Shown here piece by piece: positions 61,410-64,000 of a stretch of DNA of 64,000 nucleotides (position 1 is its first letter; every line of letters begins with the position of its first letter). This DNA is from Pontibacter aquaedesilientis (GTDB lineage: Bacteria; Bacteroidota; Bacteroidia; Cytophagales; Hymenobacteraceae): NCBI RefSeq assembly GCF_014773225.1, contig NZ_JACXAJ010000013.1, positions 1 to 64,000 on the forward strand, read 5' to 3'. Under the pieces are notes generated by a model. It did not search any database, was not told where the DNA came from, and saw only the letters and a list, made by a program, of their open reading frames with translations. The translations under genes and the position numbers were made by a program.

Positions 61410-63644
61410 ATGCATATCAACCTTAAAACCAATTTTCTGGCTGTGGTGCTTTTGTGCTTTGCCTTTATAGCGCAGGCCCAGCAGAAAAAAGAAATCACGC
61501 TGGAGGACATTTACCGCAAGGGCACCTTCTCGCCAAAGTCGGTGTACGGCGTGAACTGGATGAATGACGGCCGCTATTACAGTTCGCAGGTGGCCGACGA
61601 AAAGAACGGCGTGACCGACATCGTGAAGTATGATGTAACGACTGGCCAGCCGGTAAGCACCATCATCGAAGGCGAAGACCTGAAGCCGGAAGGCAGCGAT
61701 AAGCCCATCAAATTTGATAGCTATACCTTCAGCTCAGACGAGAAAAAAGTGCTATTCGCGACTGAAAAGGAGCAGATCTATCGTCGCTCTTCCAAAGCTG
61801 AATTTTATGTGTATGACATCGCTTCGAAGAAACTGACCAAGTTGAGCAACGGCGGCAAGCAGCTGTACGCTACCTTCTCGCCAGATGCCAAGCGTGTAGC
61901 TTTTGCCCGCGAAGGCAACATGTTCTTCGTGGACTTGGGTAATATGAAGGAAACGCAGATTACCAACACAGGTAAGTTCAACTCGATCATCAACGGGTAT
62001 GCGGACTGGGTATACGAGGAGGAATTCTCATTCGCGCAAGGCTTCCACTGGTCACCGGACGGCTCTAAGATCGCCTTCTATACCTTCGACGAGACCAATG
62101 TACCGGAATTCAACATGCAGATGTGGGGTGAGTTATACCCGCAGGACTACAAGTTTAAGTACCCGAAAGCCGGTGAGGCCAACTCTGCCGTGACTGTGTC
62201 GGTGTATAACGTGGGCAACGGCCAGACCGTGAAAATGGACACCGGCAACGAGACTGATATCTATATCCCGCGCATTAAGTGGACCAACGACAGCAACCTG
62301 CTTTCCATCCAGAAGATGAACCGTTTGCAGAACACACTCGAGATTCTGCATGCCAACGCGACAACGGGCAAAGCCAACGTGGTATTGAAGGAGACGGACA
62401 AAGCCTACATTGACATCACCGACGACCTGACTTACCTCAACGACGGCAAAAGCTTCATCCACTCTTCGGAAAAAGACGGCTTCAACCACCTATACCTGTA
62501 CAGCATGAATGGCAAACTGGTGCGGCAGATCACAAAAGGCAACTGGGAAGTGAGCAACTTCATCGGGTTTGATGAGAAGAATGACGTGCTGTACTACATG
62601 TCTACAGAGGTGTCGCCGCTGGAGCGCCACTTGTACAGCATCAACAGCAAAGGAAAAAACAAGAAGCGTCTGACCACTGAGTCGGGAACTTACAACGTGA
62701 ACATGAGCAAGGACTACAAATATTACCTTGCCTACCACACAGCCGCTAACACTCCGCTTACCGTGAGCCTGCACACCGCCAAAGACGGCAAATTGGTGAA
62801 GGTGCTGGAAGACAACCAGAAGCTTCGCAACACACTGGCTCAGTATGACATCGCCAAGCAGGAGTTCTTCACCATGAAAACGCCTGACGGCACGCAGCTG
62901 AACGGCTGGATGATCAAGCCGACAGATTTCGACCCGAAGAAGAAGTACCCGGTGCTGATGTTTGTGTACGGTGGTCCGGGATCGCAGACGGTGAACAACA
63001 GTTGGGGCGGTGCCAACTATATGTGGTACCAAGTGCTGGCCAGCAAAGGCGCTATTGTGGTGAGCGTGGACAACCGCGGCACAGGCGCCCGTGGCGCTGA
63101 CTTCAAGAAAGTGACGTATGCGAACTTAGGCAAGTACGAGATCGAAGACCAGATTGAAGCGGCCAAGTGGTTGGGCAACCAGCCGTACGTGGACAAAGAC
63201 CGTATAGGCATCTGGGGACATAGCTATGGTGGTTACATGACGCTGCTTGGCCTGGCCAAAGGCAATGGTGTGTTCCGTGCCGGTATCTCGGTGGCTCCGG
63301 TTACGAACTGGCGCTTCTACGACTCCATCTATACCGAACGCTACCTGAAAACGCCTCAGGAGAACGCTACTGGCTACGACGATAACTCGCCGCTGTTCTT
63401 TGCCGACAAACTGCAGGGCGACCTATTGCTTATCCACGGCACCGGCGACGACAACGTGCACTTCCAGAATGCGGTGGCTATGCAGGATGCCCTGATCAGC
63501 GCCAACAAACAGTTCGAGAGCTTCTACTACCCGAACCGTAACCACGGTGTGGGTGGCGGCATCACGAGCCTGCACCGCTTTAAGATGATGACCGACTTCC
63601 TGGAGCGCAAGCTGATCAACCCGACTTCTGAGAAGAACCAATAA
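61410..63644 (+). CDS. Dipeptidyl peptidase IV (S9 family)
   Basis: This 744-residue exported peptidase removes X-Pro or X-Ala dipeptides from N-termini. It has a signal peptide (1-23), an eight-bladed propeller (about 40-480) and an alpha/beta-hydrolase domain. Catalytic residues are Ser605 (GHSYGGYM), an Asp in GTGDDNVHF (680/681) and His712 (NRNHGV). DWVYEEEF (about 202-209) is the double-Glu motif that binds the substrate N-terminus in DPP-IV. It would work in the periplasm on peptides released by secreted proteases. Confidence 0.93.
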   Translation: MHINLKTNFLAVVLLCFAFIAQAQQKKEITLEDIYRKGTFSPKSVYGVNWMNDGRYYSSQVADEKNGVTDIVKYDVTTGQPVSTIIEGEDLKPEGSDKPIKFDSYTFSSDEKKVLFATEKEQIYRRSSKAEFYVYDIASKKLTKLSNGGKQLYATFSPDAKRVAFAREGNMFFVDLGNMKETQITNTGKFNSIINGYADWVYEEEFSFAQGFHWSPDGSKIAFYTFDETNVPEFNMQMWGELYPQDYKFKYPKAGEANSAVTVSVYNVGNGQTVKMDTGNETDIYIPRIKWTNDSNLLSIQKMNRLQNTLEILHANATTGKANVVLKETDKAYIDITDDLTYLNDGKSFIHSSEKDGFNHLYLYSMNGKLVRQITKGNWEVSNFIGFDEKNDVLYYMSTEVSPLERHLYSINSKGKNKKRLTTESGTYNVNMSKDYKYYLAYHTAANTPLTVSLHTAKDGKLVKVLEDNQKLRNTLAQYDIAKQEFFTMKTPDGTQLNGWMIKPTDFDPKKKYPVLMFVYGGPGSQTVNNSWGGANYMWYQVLASKGAIVVSVDNRGTGARGADFKKVTYANLGKYEIEDQIEAAKWLGNQPYVDKDRIGIWGHSYGGYMTLLGLAKGNGVFRAGISVAPVTNWRFYDSIYTERYLKTPQENATGYDDNSPLFFADKLQGDLLLIHGTGDDNVHFQNAVAMQDALISANKQFESFYYPNRNHGVGGGITSLHRFKMMTDFLERKLINPTSEKNQ

Positions 63645-63696
63645 GGTATAGCAACAAGTGTCCGGATTTTAGGCACACGACCTATAGATAACTGAG

Positions 63697-63726
63697 AGAC
63701 CCGTCAGCAATGGCGGGTCTTTTTGT
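63697..63726 (+). terminator. Terminator of the dipeptidyl peptidase gene
   Basis: AGACCCG pairs perfectly with CGGGTCT around a 10-nt loop, followed by TTTT. Confidence 0.8.
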
Positions 63727-63826
63727 ATGGGTACAGGTAGCAAGTGAAGTGCCTGAAAAAATAAGTAACGAGCTGTAGGTATAGCGACTATATGTGCTAA
63801 ATTTAGGATAGCTATACCTGTTCGCT

Positions 63827-64000
63827 ATGAAGAAACTACTCTTTATGATCTTGCCGTTTATGCTATGTGCTTTTCAGGGCTCAGAAGCAAGCCGTGACAA
63901 AGCGCTTGCCAGTATGGTAGAAGCCGAAAGAAGCTTTGCCACCACTTCCGTTGAGAAAGGTATAAGGGCAGCCTTTTTGGAATATCTGGCAGATGACGCC
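63827..64000 (+). CDS. Exported protein, possibly NTF2/DUF4440-like, cut by the window edge
   Basis: The first 58 codons are open to the right edge. A signal peptide (KKLLFMILPFMLCAFQGSEA) is followed by LASMVEAERSFATTSVEKGIRAAFLEYLADDA. The pattern of an acidic residue in VEAERSFA followed by GxRxAFLEYLADDA is typical of SnoaL/DUF4440-like (NTF2-fold) exported proteins in Bacteroidota. That identification rests on the short N-terminal part only. The body of the protein lies beyond the window. Confidence 0.65.
   Translation, partial: MKKLLFMILPFMLCAFQGSEASRDKALASMVEAERSFATTSVEKGIRAAFLEYLADDA

Overview
This window looks like the chromosome of a Bacteroidota bacterium in the order Cytophagales, most likely Hymenobacteraceae and Pontibacter-like. 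The support is a T9SS C-terminal sorting domain, the long Bacteroidota form of NusB, DUF4476, DUF4293 and DUF1573 proteins, many TTG starts, promoters of the TTG-N19-TAnnTTTG type and almost no Shine-Dalgarno sequences. The genus is an inference. Nearly all of the window is core housekeeping DNA; I see no prophage, insertion sequence, CRISPR array or integrase.

Layout. 0-2.2 kb: an outer-membrane barrel gene without its N-terminus, then DUF4476 and DUF4293 genes. 2.2-5.6 kb: thiolase, truA and a cystathionine gamma-synthase-like gene in one tight run, followed by a repeat-rich gap. 6.2-12.4 kb: two ABC exporter half-transporters facing each other, with a GyrI-like protein, a TetR regulator, a lipoprotein and an HTH protein between them. 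12.5-18.9 kb: leucine dehydrogenase, then nusB, ytxH-like, icd, DUF1573, yajC, YbbR-like and coaE. 18.9-25.5 kb: a GGTATA tandem repeat, tRNA-Val, an AsmA-like gene, an amino-acid dehydrogenase with MscS, and an ArsR regulator. 25.6-32 kb: a lipoprotein, hemA, an orphan histidine kinase, a GNAT/FemAB-like gene and an NhaC antiporter.

32-46 kb: a 1734-residue secreted subtilase, an EamA transporter whose start codon is missing, dusB, a CPBP protease, cdsA, glutamate dehydrogenase, psd, a metallophosphoesterase lipoprotein and an exported protein. 46-52 kb: msrC, ribD, prmC, galE and a GC-rich rfbB-rfbA pair. 52-64 kb: a chromate transporter, a 2-oxoglutarate/Fe(II) oxygenase, a lipoprotein, floA with nfeD, proS, a low-complexity lipoprotein, a FadL-like porin, dipeptidyl peptidase IV, and the start of one more exported protein.

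The most unusual signal is not a gene. The word AGGTATA/TATACCT, often extended to CAGGTATAGC, recurs about 150 times in genes and gaps on both strands. It forms the unit of the tandem repeat at 18960 and takes part in terminator stems, and inside genes it brings in otherwise avoided ATA and CTA codons. Other points of interest are the split heterodimeric ABC exporter, a 29-bp inverted repeat lying between a start-less EamA gene and dusB, related ACGT palindromes in two divergent promoter regions, and three Glu/Leu/Phe/Val dehydrogenase paralogues.
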